Shown here: positions 33,304-40,029 of the stretch, piece by piece | How the letters are laid out: every line of letters starts with the position of its first letter | Numbering within the stretch: position 1 is the stretch's first letter | Source: a virus | Strand: one strand, 5' to 3' | DNA length: 40,327 nt | IMG/VR virus record: IMGVR_UViG_3300009370_000065 | Coordinates: 1-40,327 of that record | Program-made: the position numbers and the translations under genes | The notes under the pieces: generated by a model | The model's database searches: none | The model's input: only the letters and a program-made list of their open reading frames with translations | Told to the model about the DNA's origin: nothing

Positions 33304-33412
33304 GATCGTACAATCTGGATGGGTAATCATCCTGAACTTCCAATATCAAATCGTTGGAAATGAAATCGAGTTCACGTCATGGCCGACGTTAGCATTCCGC
33401 CTCATTCACTAA
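33284..33412 (+). CDS. tiny ORF, 42 residues
   Basis: An open frame starts at the ATG at 33284, inside the end of the previous gene, and ends at a TAATG junction. The translation is plausible protein (ILNFQYQIVGNEIEFTSWP). The ribosome binding site is weak (AACGAG). It may be a small gene whose stop couples to the next start, or spurious. Confidence 0.4.
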   Translation: MLENLPEIVQSGWVIILNFQYQIVGNEIEFTSWPTLAFRLIH

Positions 33413-33612
33413 TGATGATGGGTGCTATTAGAGGCAGAGAAGAAGCAGGTATAGAATGTCAGGTCTGTCATGAGATATGTCATGACTTCCGTACACTCAT
33501 AGTAGGATGGGCCGATCAGCCCTACGATACCTATGTAGAGCTGACCGGCCACGAGTCCTGCGTCAACAAGAAGAGAAACAAGATGGTCAAGAACCAATCA
33601 CTCGGGGAGTGA
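33379..33612 (+). CDS. small Cys-His zinc-binding-type protein
   Basis: The protein has up to 77 residues. The ATG at 33412 sits in a TAATG junction with the tiny ORF and would give 66; I cannot decide between them. CQVCHEICH followed by HESC near residue 62 could bind zinc. It is the last rightward gene; its end overlaps the end of the convergent leftward gene by 15 bases, and no bidirectional terminator is visible there. Confidence 0.6.
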   Translation: MADVSIPPHSLMMMGAIRGREEAGIECQVCHEICHDFRTLIVGWADQPYDTYVELTGHESCVNKKRNKMVKNQSLGE

Positions 33613-34413
33613 TCCTGTATTCTCGTAGTGTGTAATGGTAGACAACAGCTTGTCGAGATGTGAGTACTTGACGTTGGACATCTTGCCTACACCGATGTGC
33701 TTCAGGATCTTGTCAGCTACCTGGAATTTGTTGACGTTGTCACCCTTTCCAAACTCGTTCTCATTCAGCTTGAACAGCCGGGGCCACACCTTACGATTCT
33801 GCAACTCAGACTTAGAGACAAAATCATCAGACCCTACTCCTTCTTCCGGTGGCTCTTGATCTACTTCTTCAGGCCCTGAATTACGGTAGCTTTGCCCGGC
33901 ACTGGAGGCTGGCTCATCACCAGCCGAACCAGGGTCAACACCCGTATCCAGTAGGGATACAAGCCTTCCTCTCTCATGTGCTGCAATCTGAGCCGAGCGC
34001 CCACGTCGTTCGATAGCCACCCACGGAGCAGGCATCTCGTATAGATAACGAGCGATACCCCAATGCACCGCAGCTCTTTTGATAGCGTCACTGATACCTC
34101 CCTTTTCTCCTTCAATATCTGTTGGTCCAGCACCATCTGTCTTCCAGACCCAGTCTCTATCATGCTCACCCTGTTCCCACACAGGACGGATGCCAATAGA
34201 ACACAACACACGAGGATCATCCTCGAGTAGTGTGATCTTACTCTGCCAGTTGAACGAACCAACCACATCATCAAGCCGCTGAAAGACACAGCGTGCATCA
34301 ATGTAGGCTAGTGCCATCCCCCTAGTCTTGTCTCCATTTGTCGATCCGATACGCCACTTCACTGAGGCAGCAGCAAACGGTTCAGCCAACTGACTGAGGA
34401 CATCGATTGTCAC
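33598..34413 (-). CDS. Rad52-type single-strand annealing protein
   Basis: This is a recombination mediator that anneals complementary single strands. It has 271 residues. GTG starts with AAGGAGG upstream. The core is in the first 150 residues: AYIDARCVFQRLDDVVGSFNW, then DIEGEKGGISDAIKRAAVHWGIARYLYE, the conserved KxxxSDAlKRAavhwGigryLY pattern of phage Rad52/22 proteins. The C-terminal half (about 170-270) is acidic then basic, and probably binds partners or SSB. The start overlaps the previous stop (GTGA). Confidence 0.85.
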   Translation of the reverse strand: MTIDVLSQLAEPFAAASVKWRIGSTNGDKTRGMALAYIDARCVFQRLDDVVGSFNWQSKITLLEDDPRVLCSIGIRPVWEQGEHDRDWVWKTDGAGPTDIEGEKGGISDAIKRAAVHWGIARYLYEMPAPWVAIERRGRSAQIAAHERGRLVSLLDTGVDPGSAGDEPASSAGQSYRNSGPEEVDQEPPEEGVGSDDFVSKSELQNRKVWPRLFKLNENEFGKGDNVNKFQVADKILKHIGVGKMSNVKYSHLDKLLSTITHYENTGSLPE

Positions 34414-34742
34414 TTCTTTCCTCCTTCGATTATGTCACTGATGGATATCAAGTTCCGATCCCCTGCGTCTCTTGATTCCTGTGGTGTCTCATTCCAATAG
34501 GGATCTTTCTCTTTCCTTCTCTTGTCTGCTTCAAACTCTGCCGACCTACGTATCCAGTTTCGAAACGTGGCCTCCCAGTTCACACGCTGAACTCCATTGC
34601 TCAGGTGCCAGTCAATGCACTCGTGCCAGAGATTGCCTAGTGACTTGAACTTGTGCGGATAGTTCTCTTTGCACCAGTTCTTCACTCTCTCTTTCTCCTC
34701 ATCTTCCAAACTCTCGGGCGGGTCTGTCTTTTTAGGAGACAT
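34410..34742 (-). CDS. replication-protein-like small protein
   Basis: The protein has 110 residues from ATG 34742 (AGGGGA upstream); the frame continues upstream but without signals. The segment LWHECIDWHLSNGVQRVNW followed by ATFRNWIRR matches the C-terminal DNA-binding region of phage replication initiators and DnaT-like loaders (WxATFRNWIR). The rest is charged. As no helicase loader is otherwise seen, it may help load the DnaB-like helicase or bind the 13-bp repeats. That is inference. Confidence 0.7.
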   Translation of the reverse strand: MSPKKTDPPESLEDEEKERVKNWCKENYPHKFKSLGNLWHECIDWHLSNGVQRVNWEATFRNWIRRSAEFEADKRRKEKDPYWNETPQESRDAGDRNLISISDIIEGGKK

Positions 34743-34758
34743 TTGTTTTCCCCTGTTT

Positions 34759-34811
34759 GGGACAGAAGCAGTCCGCAGGTAGGAGCAACACCCACGAACC
34801 ACTTCTGTCCC
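34759..34811 (-). promoter_or_regulatory. 10-bp inverted repeat between two leftward genes
   Basis: GGGACAGAAG (34759-34768) and CTTCTGTCCC (34802-34811) are perfect complements separated by 33 bases. This fills the gap between the stop of the DUF932-type gene and the ribosome binding site of the next gene. An intercistronic processing or attenuation structure is likely; there is no U tract. Confidence 0.45.
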
Positions 34812-34821
34812 TGGGTTTCGT

Positions 34822-35658
34822 TTAGTTTACGATCTCGATATCCCCTACTTCAGTCAGTCCAAGTTCCTTGAAGAGACTGGATGCCCCGGTGTACTCGTCA
34901 ATCTTCCTACCTACATGACCGAGCTTCAGACCGTGAGTGAATGCATTGTACAAACCGTATGCATTCTCATGGTACTCATGAAAGTTATGTTCCTCTTTGC
35001 TTGAGTCTTGCCACTCATCCATTGCGACACCCATCTGATTACTGGTCAGTACACCACGACCCCGAGCCAAACCAATAATTTCGTAGCCGCGGTCAGTAGC
35101 CACACCCACCTGCTTCATGCGCTCCTGAAACAACACAGTCTCTACGTAGTTCGCTGCCACACTCCTTACTTTCTGCATGACCAACGGAACTACGTCATCC
35201 CATACATTCTTTGTATGCTTCCGCATGATTGTGAACGAGTCTCCAGTGATAGCCATGTTGTCACAAATGAAAGTCTTGGTACCACCTGCCAGTCCAACGG
35301 ACATGCTCTTGTCGTATGCATTACGCATGACAATACTGAAGCCGTAGTCTTTAAGATGACGACCGTGCAATCCATTCGTCTCGTCAACAAACGCATCGAG
35401 ACTCACTCCGTTGCCTTGCTCTTGAAGAAGATTGTAGGTCAGTGCTCCAAACATCTGCTTGCCTTCACGGTTCAAACCAAACTTCCGTTCAGGTTCACTC
35501 AAACCAAACCGGGCACTCATCTCTTCTTCGACCAGTCGAACCAGGTCACCATGCATGACAGGACAGTACGTATTCGTAGCCGACGGCGGTTCAACTTTGC
35601 AGATATCTTCGAATGAAGCAGGCATTCCGCCACAGTGAAGCATCATGTTACTTGACAT
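34822..35658 (-). CDS. DUF932-family phage/plasmid-like protein
   Basis: The protein has 278 residues. AAGGAG lies nine bases before ATG. The DUF932 signature is visible: FSIVMRNAYDKSMSVGLAGG followed at once by TKTFICDNMAITGD, and late ENAYGLYNAFTHGLK. This family is widespread in phages and plasmids beside replication and recombination genes; its biochemical role is not established. It lies directly upstream of the replication and annealing proteins in one leftward unit. Confidence 0.8.
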   Translation of the reverse strand: MSSNMMLHCGGMPASFEDICKVEPPSATNTYCPVMHGDLVRLVEEEMSARFGLSEPERKFGLNREGKQMFGALTYNLLQEQGNGVSLDAFVDETNGLHGRHLKDYGFSIVMRNAYDKSMSVGLAGGTKTFICDNMAITGDSFTIMRKHTKNVWDDVVPLVMQKVRSVAANYVETVLFQERMKQVGVATDRGYEIIGLARGRGVLTSNQMGVAMDEWQDSSKEEHNFHEYHENAYGLYNAFTHGLKLGHVGRKIDEYTGASSLFKELGLTEVGDIEIVN

Positions 35659-35676
35659 TTGTGGTACTCCTTGAAT

Positions 35677-35892
35677 TCAAATCAATTCAGTTTGTTGGAT
35701 TTCTTTTTCTTCTTCCAATCGACCCAAGCATTCAGAACATAACCCTGCTGTCACTAGATTGTTTGGGTCAAGTCTCATTCCGTTGATGTGTGTGTATACA
35801 TCTCCTTCTGTTTTAGTAAACACTTCGTAGGCTGTGTTGTCACAGTTCGTAGTATGACAACGGTAAGTAACTCTTACTTCTTTAGTGTTCAT
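35677..35892 (-). CDS. small four-cysteine zinc-ribbon-like protein
   Basis: The protein has 71 residues from ATG 35892, with GGAG six bases upstream. YRCHTTNC and a later GLCSEC give two Cys pairs spaced about 35 residues apart, a typical treble-clef or ribbon layout. It follows a strong hairpin (35911-35970), so its expression may be set by that element. The DNA, RNA or protein target is unknown. Confidence 0.7.
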   Translation of the reverse strand: MNTKEVRVTYRCHTTNCDNTAYEVFTKTEGDVYTHINGMRLDPNNLVTAGLCSECLGRLEEEKEIQQTELI

Positions 35893-35910
35893 GATTGCTC
35901 CAACGGTAGG

Positions 35911-35997
35911 TGGGAGATGACGGGCTAGACATAGTTCACGTCGGACTTTGTCTTTACCCGCCATCTCCCAGGGGGGTACTGTACTTCAGTCTCCCCC
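35911..35997 (-). promoter_or_regulatory. two strong hairpins in a leftward leader
   Basis: The first hairpin is TGGGAGATG-x-CGGG / CCCG-x-CATCTCCCA (35911-35970; 9 + 4 bp with one mismatch and a 32-base loop). The second is GGGGGG-T-ACTG-TACTT-CAGT-CT-CCCCC (35971-35997). Both lie in the 156-base gap upstream of the gene at 35892, downstream of the gene ending at 36049. Terminator/leader or mRNA stabiliser are options. I see no gene in this gap. Confidence 0.5.
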
Positions 35998-36048
35998 ACG
36001 TCCTTCCTCCACCCCCAGACGTGTCCTCATCTGTTGAAAGAAGGACGA

Positions 36049-36282
36049 TTAAAACTGACCATGCTTTACCTCATTGTAAAACATCCACCAGTCCTGAAGG
36101 CATACTCTTTTGTTCCAACCACCTCTATAACTAGAGACACAGTGAGTTGGAACTGGCGAAAGGTACACCTTCAACGTGATCTTTTTGAATGCTCGCTTTG
36201 CTTTTCTTTTCTTACGACGCACCAAAAGATCCCGTGGTTCAGCAGGACGTAGCCTCAATGGCTGTCGGTTTAGACCACGCAC
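36049..36282 (-). CDS. small basic protein
   Basis: The protein has 77 residues. GTG starts in a TAGTG junction with the upstream stop. The N-terminal half is very basic (LVRRKKRKAKRAFKK), with Trp/Cys in the C-terminal half (GGWNKRVCLQDWWMF). Nucleic-acid binding is plausible from charge. No family is recognised. Confidence 0.5.
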   Translation of the reverse strand: MRGLNRQPLRLRPAEPRDLLVRRKKRKAKRAFKKITLKVYLSPVPTHCVSSYRGGWNKRVCLQDWWMFYNEVKHGQF

Positions 36283-36632
36283 TACTTTTCGATCGGCTTA
36301 ATGTGATCCCAGGCTACAAGGTACATACGCTCGAAGACAATGCGAAGCTGAAGAGGACAATCTTCCTTGGTTCGAATGTCAGTTTCCAAGTAGCCATCCA
36401 TGTAATACCGACTCGGAGAACTAGCAGAAATGACATACTGATAGTCATTCCACAATTTGTAGAGTCCGTTGTAGTTATCCTTATCCAGCTTATCCAACTG
36501 GAGAGTCCATACTACAACGGGCTCCTCTCGTTCAAGATTACAAAGATCCAGTTTGCCCATCTCTGGACTGAACGACCATTTATTAGAGAACTCAGTAATG
36601 CATTCAGTAACGTAGCCAAGCGTGGTACTCAC
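36282..36632 (-). CDS. unknown protein in the leftward operon
   Basis: The protein has 116 residues. I chose GTG 36632 because AAGGAG lies exactly seven bases upstream, in a context (AAGGAGCACCA) that recurs before the gene at 38912; a frame-compatible ATG at 36656 would put that site inside the gene. It has a mixed alpha/beta composition with many Tyr and Trp (NGLYKLWNDYQYVISAS). No family is recognised. Confidence 0.6.
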   Translation of the reverse strand: MSTTLGYVTECITEFSNKWSFSPEMGKLDLCNLEREEPVVVWTLQLDKLDKDNYNGLYKLWNDYQYVISASSPSRYYMDGYLETDIRTKEDCPLQLRIVFERMYLVAWDHIKPIEK

Positions 36633-36676
36633 AGTGGTGCTCCTTATCATAGTCAATTGAGTTTCAAATAGCGTAG

Positions 36677-36746
36677 CAGAGGCTACCCTTTCGGGGTACG
36701 CCCCTCGACGGAGGAGGGGGCGCTACCCCGCAAAGGGTTGCCTCTG
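36677..36746 (-). ncRNA. three-hairpin cloverleaf-like structure at a gene 3' end
   Basis: A 7-bp closing stem CAGAGGC / GCCTCTG encloses three hairpins: TACCC-TTTCG-GGGTA, CGCCCCTC-GACGGAG-GAGGGG(G)CG, and ACCC-CGCAAA-GGGT. The total is 70 nt. The overall shape mimics a tRNA, but there is no T-arm consensus on either strand, so I do not call a tRNA. It covers the stop and last 20 codons of the gene at 36683-37267. The middle hairpin recurs at 39784-39809. Confidence 0.45.
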
Positions 36747-37267
36747 ATGTCCTCCTCATATACAGCACAAACACTATCATCTCCAGTACTTTCTTCTGTT
36801 TCTTGCGGGAAGTTCCTGTTCCACCATTCCGGTGACACGCCCAACAGAATGAAGTCTCTCCTCTCTGCATCCAGTGTTGGGAATGCCTCTTGGATTAGTG
36901 GATATTCGGATCTCGAACGGATAAACCCAGTCACATGATACGGATCTGCACTCGCAGGCATGACCATCTCATGTGACACTCCCTCTATTGGGTTCATTAT
37001 AACCAGTGACCACTCTCCTTTCGTGTGTTCTACTGCACGTGGCCAAGCGTGGTACTCATCCCAGTAGTAAGATCGAGCAATGCAGTTGAACCGGTACTCA
37101 GGGAAGTTGCCCTTGGTAAACCAGGGTGTTTCATACGGAGATTCTTCTGGTTTGTCAGGGTAGAATGAGTACTGCTCTTTCATTTCAAATCCGCGGTAGA
37201 TATACCCCAACGATCCATTCGTATCCTCGGGCAATTCCAAAAGTGCATTCGGAATCTGTTCGTTCAT
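36683..37267 (-). CDS. unknown protein, C-terminus runs through a structured element
   Basis: The protein has 194 residues. AAAGGAG upstream of ATG supports the start. It is rich in Tyr, Trp, Glu and Pro (FEMKEQYSFYPDKPEESPY, ARSYYWDEYHAWPRA), and the pattern is that of a compact alpha/beta protein. The final 20 residues (RGNPLRGSAPSSVEG) are encoded by the cloverleaf-like repeat and look like read-through of inserted noncoding DNA. No family is recognised. Confidence 0.65.
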   Translation of the reverse strand: MNEQIPNALLELPEDTNGSLGYIYRGFEMKEQYSFYPDKPEESPYETPWFTKGNFPEYRFNCIARSYYWDEYHAWPRAVEHTKGEWSLVIMNPIEGVSHEMVMPASADPYHVTGFIRSRSEYPLIQEAFPTLDAERRDFILLGVSPEWWNRNFPQETEESTGDDSVCAVYEEDIRGNPLRGSAPSSVEGRTPKG

Positions 37268-37281
37268 TTTTCTTTGCTCCT

Positions 37282-37476
37282 TTAGTAGATCACTTTGTCC
37301 CTATGTTCTAGGTATGCATCCAATCCAGGCGGATCGGCCTTCACACAATCACACTCATCTACCTCCTCCTGACATCCCTCGCAGTACTTGTCGTCATGAT
37401 ACAGCTCGTCAATGTCTGACTCACTGCAGCCCGGCGGCAGGTTGTTCATGAACTGGTAGCCACGCTTTCCGCTCAT
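37282..37476 (-). CDS. tiny Cys-rich protein
   Basis: The protein has 64 residues. ATG 37476 follows GGAGG by seven bases. YCEGCQEEVDECDC supplies four cysteines in 12 residues, an acidic metal-binding-type knuckle. It is the last of the run of very small Cys-rich genes from 38182 to 37282. The junction with the upstream gene is GGAGGATGAGTGATG, the same as at 37817. Confidence 0.6.
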   Translation of the reverse strand: MSGKRGYQFMNNLPPGCSESDIDELYHDDKYCEGCQEEVDECDCVKADPPGLDAYLEHRDKVIY

Positions 37477-37479
37477 CAC

Positions 37480-37671
37480 TCATCCTCCTCTTTCCATCAA
37501 ATCACGGAGCCTTTGCGGGATCACGACTGCACTGTTGCAGTAAGAGCAGCATCGATCTTCAGGCCCAGACTTGACTGGTTCTGGGTTGTGGCCCTTCGTC
37601 CACCCCACCTCACCATCGCGTGTGTACTGAACATCTATTTCGCGAGCGCATATGCAGCAAATCATACTCAT
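37480..37671 (-). CDS. tiny zinc-knuckle phage protein (HNPxP type)
   Basis: The protein has 63 residues. AAGGAGG lies seven bases before ATG 37671. An N-terminal CCICAREI knuckle pairs with CCSYCNSAVVIPQRL; between them TKGHNPEPV matches the (E/K)GHNxxPV element of a small phage protein family I know only as hypothetical. The start overlaps the stop of the gene upstream (ATGA). Confidence 0.7.
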   Translation of the reverse strand: MSMICCICAREIDVQYTRDGEVGWTKGHNPEPVKSGPEDRCCSYCNSAVVIPQRLRDLMERGG

Positions 37672-37817
37672 TGCCCATCCTCCTTGTACACTAACACTTG
37701 ATACAAACAACGTACACAGAACCAGATGCCAGCTCTCTCATCTAGCTTATGAGTCTGAGACTGACCGCAATGCTTGCAATCAATCACTTGGGTTACTACA
37801 GGATTTCGATGTTCCAT
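37668..37817 (-). CDS. 49-residue zinc-ribbon protein
   Basis: A very short gene with a strong ribosome binding site (AAGGAGG, nine bases before ATG 37817). The sequence has CKHCGQ near residue 14 and CVRC near residue 38, i.e. two CxxC knuckles 20 residues apart, a minimal zinc ribbon. The start shares a base with the upstream stop (TGATG) and the stop overlaps the next start (ATGA), so it is embedded in the operon. Confidence 0.65.
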   Translation of the reverse strand: MEHRNPVVTQVIDCKHCGQSQTHKLDERAGIWFCVRCLYQVLVYKEDGQ

Positions 37818-38032
37818 CACTCATCCTCCTTCACAGATAAAGAAACAGACCAAGTCTTCTTTGAAATCGAATTGTCCTCCTCATGTAGTCTGATACCACC
37901 ACACACAACACACAACCAGACAGAGGAAGTCAACTCCTCTGCCTTATCCGGCCAGCCCCAAGCAAGCCTGTGCATTGTTGTTGTATGACAGAATGCCATA
38001 CACCTGAACTCACACACATCTCCCTCATGCAT
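37817..38032 (-). CDS. tiny Cys-rich protein
   Basis: The protein has 71 residues. CEFRCMAFC near the N-terminus and CVVCGG in the C-terminal half suggest a zinc fold. The ATG at 38032 lies 15 bases after GGAG, too far for normal initiation; a four-codon frame starts at the better-spaced ATG and ends inside this gene's first codons, so re-initiation is possible. The start is uncertain. Confidence 0.5.
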   Translation of the reverse strand: MHEGDVCEFRCMAFCHTTTMHRLAWGWPDKAEELTSSVWLCVVCGGIRLHEEDNSISKKTWSVSLSVKEDE

Positions 38033-38038
38033 AACACA

Positions 38039-38182
38039 TCACTCATTCTCCATGTCATCACGCCAAGCATCAGGACATCCTGATTCGTGACACAGAACTC
38101 CATTCACAGTCGTCGGACTACATCCATTGCATCCGTTGTAGATAAGATCAATCGGATCACCATTTAGATATTCAGTCCTCAT
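38039..38182 (-). CDS. 47-residue CxxCSP-type phage zinc protein
   Basis: I chose ATG 38182 because it overlaps the end of the upstream gene and the conserved part begins there; the longer open frame upstream overlaps another gene. NGCNGCSPTTVNGVLCHESG followed by CPDAW fits a widespread small phage family (CxGCSPxxxNGxxCHExGCPxAW), presumably zinc-binding, of unknown role. Confidence 0.65.
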   Translation of the reverse strand: MRTEYLNGDPIDLIYNGCNGCSPTTVNGVLCHESGCPDAWRDDMENE

Positions 38183-38372
38183 CGGGTGATGCCTCGCAGT
38201 ATTCAAGATAGCGAAGGAAATCAAACGACTTCTCCCATGCAGCATCAGCTTGTCGCACATGGTAAAGAGTTTTGTTCCAGCCTCCTCCGTGCTTGTAAGA
38301 CTCACGAGCTGCATGTGCGGCAAGTGCTTGATGCACTGCCATGACTAGATCCCAGTAATTGCCATCAATCAT
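38172..38372 (-). CDS. small helical protein
   Basis: The protein has 66 residues, with AAGGAGG upstream of ATG 38372. It is helical, with many Ala, His and Trp (YWDLVMAVHQALAAHAARES, SFDFLRYLEYCEAS). It ends in a short overlap with the next gene. No family is recognised. Confidence 0.6.
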   Translation of the reverse strand: MIDGNYWDLVMAVHQALAAHAARESYKHGGGWNKTLYHVRQADAAWEKSFDFLRYLEYCEASPDED

Positions 38373-38393
38373 ATCAACTATCCTCCTTCATAC

Positions 38394-38912
38394 TCAACCA
38401 GTTTCATTTCGCATGAGCAAGCAGTAGTCAGTGTTCCTTGTGCTTATGTGTATGTGTGCATGTGAATTCTCTACTTTTGATAGAAGCTCAGGGTAGATTG
38501 TAGTTCGATGCAAAGGACACAATCTTCCACCAACCAATCGAACATCATGCACACGAGAGGTTCGCATCATACGTCGATAGTCAATGTCGTAGTCAGTCTT
38601 CAGTGCAGGATCATGATGACCAAGAACGAAAGGCCATGGCTTATCCGCAACAGGCATGACTTCACTGTATCCCGTGGCACACAAGACAGTCCTCTCTATT
38701 CCATTGAGCATGACCGAAACCTCTCGCAAAGCAGGAACCAAACCATTCAGAAAGACATGCTCCGTATCTGGAGTGCGAGGCAACAACTCTCCATCTTTCC
38801 ACTTCAAGTCTCGGTACCACTTCGAAAACGGATGAAGCTCGTTCTCCAAAAGACGATCGATCCCCAACAAGAGAGTCATCTCAACTGTGTAAATACTGTA
38901 TGCGTTGTTCAT
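38394..38912 (-). CDS. unknown protein of the early leftward operon
   Basis: The protein has 172 residues. AAGGAGCACCAGT before ATG is a strong site. It has a mixed fold with many His and Arg in the second half (YDIDYRRMMRTSRVHDVRL, SHAHIHISTRN). No family is recognised. As one of the first genes downstream of the promoter candidate at 39955-39983 it may be an early host-takeover protein; that is inference. Confidence 0.65.
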   Translation of the reverse strand: MNNAYSIYTVEMTLLLGIDRLLENELHPFSKWYRDLKWKDGELLPRTPDTEHVFLNGLVPALREVSVMLNGIERTVLCATGYSEVMPVADKPWPFVLGHHDPALKTDYDIDYRRMMRTSRVHDVRLVGGRLCPLHRTTIYPELLSKVENSHAHIHISTRNTDYCLLMRNETG

Positions 38913-38926
38913 ACTGGTGCTCCTTT

Positions 38927-39343
38927 TTACTGCTTGACCACGCCTTCATGCACGGTCCTGCGACAGAGTTTGTAACCCTTTCGTACCACTGCGTTCTTCA
39001 GCATGTCAATCCGAAACTCACGCAGCCCGTTGAACAAATTGACTGCACATTCATTCGGATCTGCATACCCCTGTTCTTGCCGGAAAGCACTCACTTGAAA
39101 GTAAGACTCGGGCAGTTCGTTCTTTTCTAGAAGAACGTCGATCTTGTGGGCAACCCAACCCATCTGAAGCCCGAGCTTTTGCATTTTGTTTTCGTCTCGC
39201 TTGCTCCCTGTTTCAAGCATTGCTTCTGCTAGACGAGCGAACTTCGCTCGTGTTTCGTCGTTGTCATCCAACCCAAAGTCCTTACGAAAGTATTCAAAGT
39301 ACACTTCCGCAAGTGCTTTGTTGCTCGGCGTTGCTGTTGACAA
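38927..39343 (-). CDS. unknown helical protein
   Basis: The protein has 138 residues. The start is probably TTG 39343, three bases after the previous stop, without a strong ribosome binding site. It is mostly helical and charged (VYFEYFRKDFGLDDNDETRA, REFRIDMLKNAVVRK), with a basic end. No family is recognised. Confidence 0.6.
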   Translation of the reverse strand: MSTATPSNKALAEVYFEYFRKDFGLDDNDETRAKFARLAEAMLETGSKRDENKMQKLGLQMGWVAHKIDVLLEKNELPESYFQVSAFRQEQGYADPNECAVNLFNGLREFRIDMLKNAVVRKGYKLCRRTVHEGVVKQ

Positions 39344-39346
39344 CTG

Positions 39347-39724
39347 TTAGTACCCCGCACTAAGAGGGTATTCCCACCCATCAGGTGCGTTATCCTCAAG
39401 CTGACAGCACAGCATTGAACTCATGAAGCAGACAGGCAGAAGAATCTCGCCGTTGAACGTGTTGAAAGAACTTCCTGAACGAATGATTGCCTCCTCGTAG
39501 CAGTGTGCTGCTTCGTCGATTCGCTGAATGCAGTATGCAATCTGACAGCAGATACTCTTTGCAACTGCCGGGTTGCGTTTCGTTTCCTTCTTTTCGAGAA
39601 GCTCCAACCAAGTGATTGCATTGCGGTGTTCTGCCAAGGCTTTTTTGGTCCGGCGTTCGATGTAATCTTGCACGTTGTCGATGCTGACTTCCATCCCTGA
39701 ACGAGTTCTGATTGTGATGCTCAC
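39347..39724 (-). CDS. first gene of the leftward operon, unknown
   Basis: The protein has 125 residues from GTG 39724, chosen because CAGGAG lies six bases upstream. The N-terminal region (MSITIRTRSGMEVSIDNVQDY) is followed by helices with several cysteines (KSICCQIAYCIQR, MLCCQLED). No family is recognised. As first gene after the gene-free right end it is a candidate early regulator. Confidence 0.6.
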   Translation of the reverse strand: MSITIRTRSGMEVSIDNVQDYIERRTKKALAEHRNAITWLELLEKKETKRNPAVAKSICCQIAYCIQRIDEAAHCYEEAIIRSGSSFNTFNGEILLPVCFMSSMLCCQLEDNAPDGWEYPLSAGY

Positions 39725-39762
39725 CGTTTGCTCCTGTTTAAGAAAGAAACTGGCACCGCAGA

Positions 39763-39829
39763 GATGCGGCGACGGGATGGCGGCCACCCCTCGACGGAGG
39801 AGGGGGTGGACGACAGCCCTAGACGCATC
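39763..39829 (-). ncRNA. second copy of the CCCCTC...GAGGGG hairpin element
   Basis: The core CCCCTC-GACGGAG-GAGGGG with the same single bulged G as at 36699-36722 lies at 39787-39805. The outer pairs differ (CCA/TGG here, CG/CG there) but still pair. The hairpin is enclosed by GATGCG (39763-39768) and CGCATC (39824-39829). It lies in the leader of the first leftward gene. Confidence 0.5.
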
Positions 39830-39934
39830 GAACTACAACTACGAGCAGTCACTACGCTCGACCTTCACCGGCACCATCCCCCCGGTTCAGGTCTTCGCTT
39901 CGTTTTCAGTCTGACTTGTAGTTTGATTTCTAAT

Positions 39935-39983
39935 TGCCAGTCGATTGGCACTCTTCTATATCTTCATAGTCTCTTTATGTCTG
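39935..39983 (-). promoter_or_regulatory. candidate early leftward promoter with operator palindrome
   Basis: Read on the - strand, CAGACA (39978-39983) and TATAGA (39955-39960) are spaced 17 bases, a weak sigma70-type pair. An imperfect 16-bp palindrome centred on TCGA (TGCCAGTCGATTGGCA, 39936-39951 including flanks) lies at the expected start site, where a repressor could bind. The gap 39830-40029 also has hairpins at 39842-39860 and 39867-39886 and no gene. Confidence 0.3.
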
Positions 39984-40029
39984 TCACACTCTCTCTGTCT
40001 GTCTGTCTCAGACAAGCCGGAATGCTACT

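Noticed and set aside
33590-33620. Bidirectional terminator between the two converging operons
   Set aside because: The genes overlap tail to tail and no stem-loop with a U tract is visible there.
36677-36746. tRNA call for the cloverleaf-like structure
   Set aside because: No GTTCRA T-loop or D-loop consensus on either strand; helix spacing is wrong for a tRNA.
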